Of a DNA stretch of 16,909 nt, positions 15,837-16,909 are shown one piece after another. The notes under the pieces are model-generated. The model was given only the letters and a program-made list of their open reading frames with translations. It did not search any database and was not told where the DNA came from. A program made the position numbers and the translations under genes. Within the stretch, counting starts at the first letter, position 1; every line of letters starts with the position of its first letter. Source of the stretch: Acidobacteriota bacterium (GTDB lineage: Bacteria; Acidobacteriota; Thermoanaerobaculia; Multivoradales; SZUA-115); assembly GCA_003231035.1 (NCBI GenBank), contig QIHU01000439.1:1-16909 (forward strand). Reading direction: 5' to 3'.

Positions 15837-15980
15837 GCCGCGTTGGCCACCCCTTCGCGATCCTCTCCTCAGTGCCACTCTCTGGCACACCGTGGCAGGT
15901 TAGGAGTAGGCCGAATATGACCGACGATCGCTCGTCGAAATCTAGGCCACAAAATACAGTAGCAAGACCGCCTGCACTGG

Positions 15981-16009
15981 TTGACACCCAGCCCCTCCCC
16001 GCCTTACTC
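15981..16009 (+). promoter_or_regulatory. Weak candidate promoter for the RadC-like gene
   Basis: A perfect -35 box TTGACA at 15981-15986 is followed after 17 bp by ttactc (16004-16009), a poor -10. A start near 16016 would leave almost no leader before the ATG at 16020, and no Shine-Dalgarno is visible there, so a leaderless mRNA is conceivable. Pattern match only. Confidence 0.22.
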
Positions 16010-16019
16010 CTAGCGGCCC

Positions 16020-16733
16020 ATGCCCCACAGGAGCATCAAGACACCCGGCCACCCAGCCCAGACCACCACTTCCCCACCCCAGCCCGAGAGCCCACGAGCG
16101 CGCCTCCTGAGGCGCGGCCCAGCCGCCCTCGCGGACGCCGAGGTCATCGCCCTACTCCTGCGAACGGGCGGACGCGAAAGCTCAGCCTTGGCAGTCGCCC
16201 ACGATCTGCTCGACTCCCTCGGTGGGCTGGCTGGCCTATTGGGTGCCTCCGCCGGCCGGCTTCGGCGGAAGGGCATCGGAGAGGCCAGAGCCTCCGTCCT
16301 GATCGCCTCCCTCGAACTCGCCCGCCGTCTCGCCCGGCTCAAGGTGCCCGAGCGCAAGCCGATGGATCGTCCTGGTTATGTCGCCGCCTACTTGGCGTTG
16401 CGCTACTTCTCGCCAGACCAGGAAGTGATCGGCGCCTTGTTCGTCGACGCCCGCAACCGCTTGATCGCTGACCAGGAATTCTTCCGAGGCAGCTTGAGCA
16501 ATGCCACGTTCGAGCCACGCCCAATGCTCAAGGAAGGGCTGTTGCGCGGAGCGGCCGGGCTCATTCTGTTCCATACCCACCCCAGCGGCGATCCAATGCC
16601 GAGTCCCCAGGATCGCACCGCAACTCGCCGGCTCGAGCAAGCCGGAAGGATCGTCGGAGTGAGGCTCATCGATCACCTGATCGTCACCGGTCGCGGCCGG
16701 TGGCATTCCATGCGAGGCAACGGTGGGTGGTGA
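16020..16733 (+). CDS. radC: RadC-family JAB/MPN-domain protein
   Basis: A 237-residue protein close to the usual 225-residue RadC length. The N-terminal part has the family opening SPRARLLRRGPAALADAEVIALLLRTGG. A helix-hairpin-helix-like region around LRRKGIGEARA follows. The C-terminal JAB/MPN metal-binding motif reads HTHPSGDPMPSPQD (185-198), with His185, His187, Ser195 and Asp198 as expected ligands. RadC was once linked to DNA repair, but that role is not supported in E. coli and the true function is uncertain; relatives are frequent on mobile and defence islands. It is 236 bp downstream of brxL in the same direction and probably has its own promoter. No Shine-Dalgarno precedes ATG 16020, but the family match begins by about residue 24, so this start is reasonable. 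Confidence 0.88.
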   Translation: MPHRSIKTPGHPAQTTTSPPQPESPRARLLRRGPAALADAEVIALLLRTGGRESSALAVAHDLLDSLGGLAGLLGASAGRLRRKGIGEARASVLIASLELARRLARLKVPERKPMDRPGYVAAYLALRYFSPDQEVIGALFVDARNRLIADQEFFRGSLSNATFEPRPMLKEGLLRGAAGLILFHTHPSGDPMPSPQDRTATRRLEQAGRIVGVRLIDHLIVTGRGRWHSMRGNGGW

Positions 16734-16767
16734 GCCGTCCGCCCGTGCCTCGTTCCACTTCTACCCC

Positions 16768-16771
16768 GAGG
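16768..16771 (+). promoter_or_regulatory. Shine-Dalgarno supporting the ATG at 16779
   Basis: GAGG lies 7 nt before the ATG at 16779 and supports translation of the edge-truncated frame. Confidence 0.45.
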
Positions 16772-16778
16772 TACAACC

Positions 16779-16909
16779 ATGGCTACCCCACCCCGCACGC
16801 CCGTGAACATCCCTACCCGCGTCGCCCAAGCCCTGCTCGCCGAGATCGCCAACGACCTGCTGACCATCGAGGAACGGTTGCACGCCGTGCACGACGGCCT
16901 CCCCCGCTC
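16779..16909 (+). CDS. Unrecognised protein, 5' part only (cut by window end)
   Basis: Forty-three codons are visible before the window ends, beginning MATPPRTPVNIPTRVAQALL and continuing with a helical, charged stretch (AEIANDLLTIEERLHAVHDG). I do not recognise it. The start is backed by a GAGG 7 nt upstream. It begins 45 bp after the RadC stop and could be co-transcribed with it. Codon use is GC-rich at third positions like its neighbours, which supports a real gene. No function can be given from this fragment. Confidence 0.5.
   Translation, partial: MATPPRTPVNIPTRVAQALLAEIANDLLTIEERLHAVHDGLPR

Noticed and set aside
15824..16471. Plus-strand 215-codon frame overlapping the brxL-radC gap and the start of the RadC gene
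   Set aside because: It is Pro/Arg/Ser-rich and low-complexity, and runs out of frame through the RadC coding region, which has clear family motifs. It reads as a shadow frame.
1..16909. CRISPR array, transposase or insertion sequence
   Set aside because: No regularly spaced repeats, cas genes, transposase motifs or paired terminal inverted repeats were seen on either strand.

Overview
The window is GC-rich and strongly coding on the + strand. It reads as a chromosomal defence locus from a high-GC bacterium. Nothing in it fixes the taxon. A dispersed NRQDAKVAK-type coding repeat, which I associate from memory with large-genome environmental phyla such as Acidobacteriota, Planctomycetes and some Proteobacteria, is only a weak pointer.

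Layout: a tRNA-Thr(CGU) gene with its own promoter lies at 81-234, followed by about 475 bp without a convincing gene. From 714 to 15783 a single co-directional operon encodes a complete type 1 BREX phage-defence system in canonical order: a small excisionase-like HTH protein, brxA, brxB, brxC, pglX, pglZ and brxL. Past a hairpin-bearing gap come a RadC/JAB-domain gene and the first 43 codons of an unrecognised gene that runs off the window.

The remarkable part is pglX. The usual single polypeptide of about 1200 residues is split into an N-terminal adenine methyltransferase half (6130-8217, motifs DPACGT and NPPY) and a C-terminal specificity half (9082-11031). A complete Fic-domain gene (8214-9092) sits between them. 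The C-terminal half begins with about 50 residues that do not look like PglX. They resemble a VbhA-type Fic antitoxin helix (LQAREG in place of the consensus [S/T]xxxE[G/N]) and then run into PglX sequence. All junctions overlap (ATGA, 11 bp, TGATG), so the arrangement looks settled and translationally coupled rather than freshly broken. My working hypothesis is a toxin-antitoxin module built into BREX. PglX would be divided like HsdM/HsdS of type I restriction, with the antitoxin carried by the specificity subunit so that the Fic protein is restrained only while that subunit is present.

Other signals lie inside or near this module: an 8-T homopolymer just after the antitoxin-like segment; a 30-bp inverted repeat (28/30) bracketing the target-recognition region; a sharp drop in GC at third codon positions inside that bracket; and, upstream of brxC, two 4-residue mini-ORFs linked by ATGA overlaps that form a stepping-stone chain from the brxB stop to a possible brxC start.

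How the parts should work together, from known BREX biology: PglX with S-adenosylmethionine methylates a host motif for self-recognition. BrxA, BrxB, BrxC, PglZ and BrxL are needed to block replication of unmodified phage DNA. The HTH protein is a candidate local regulator.
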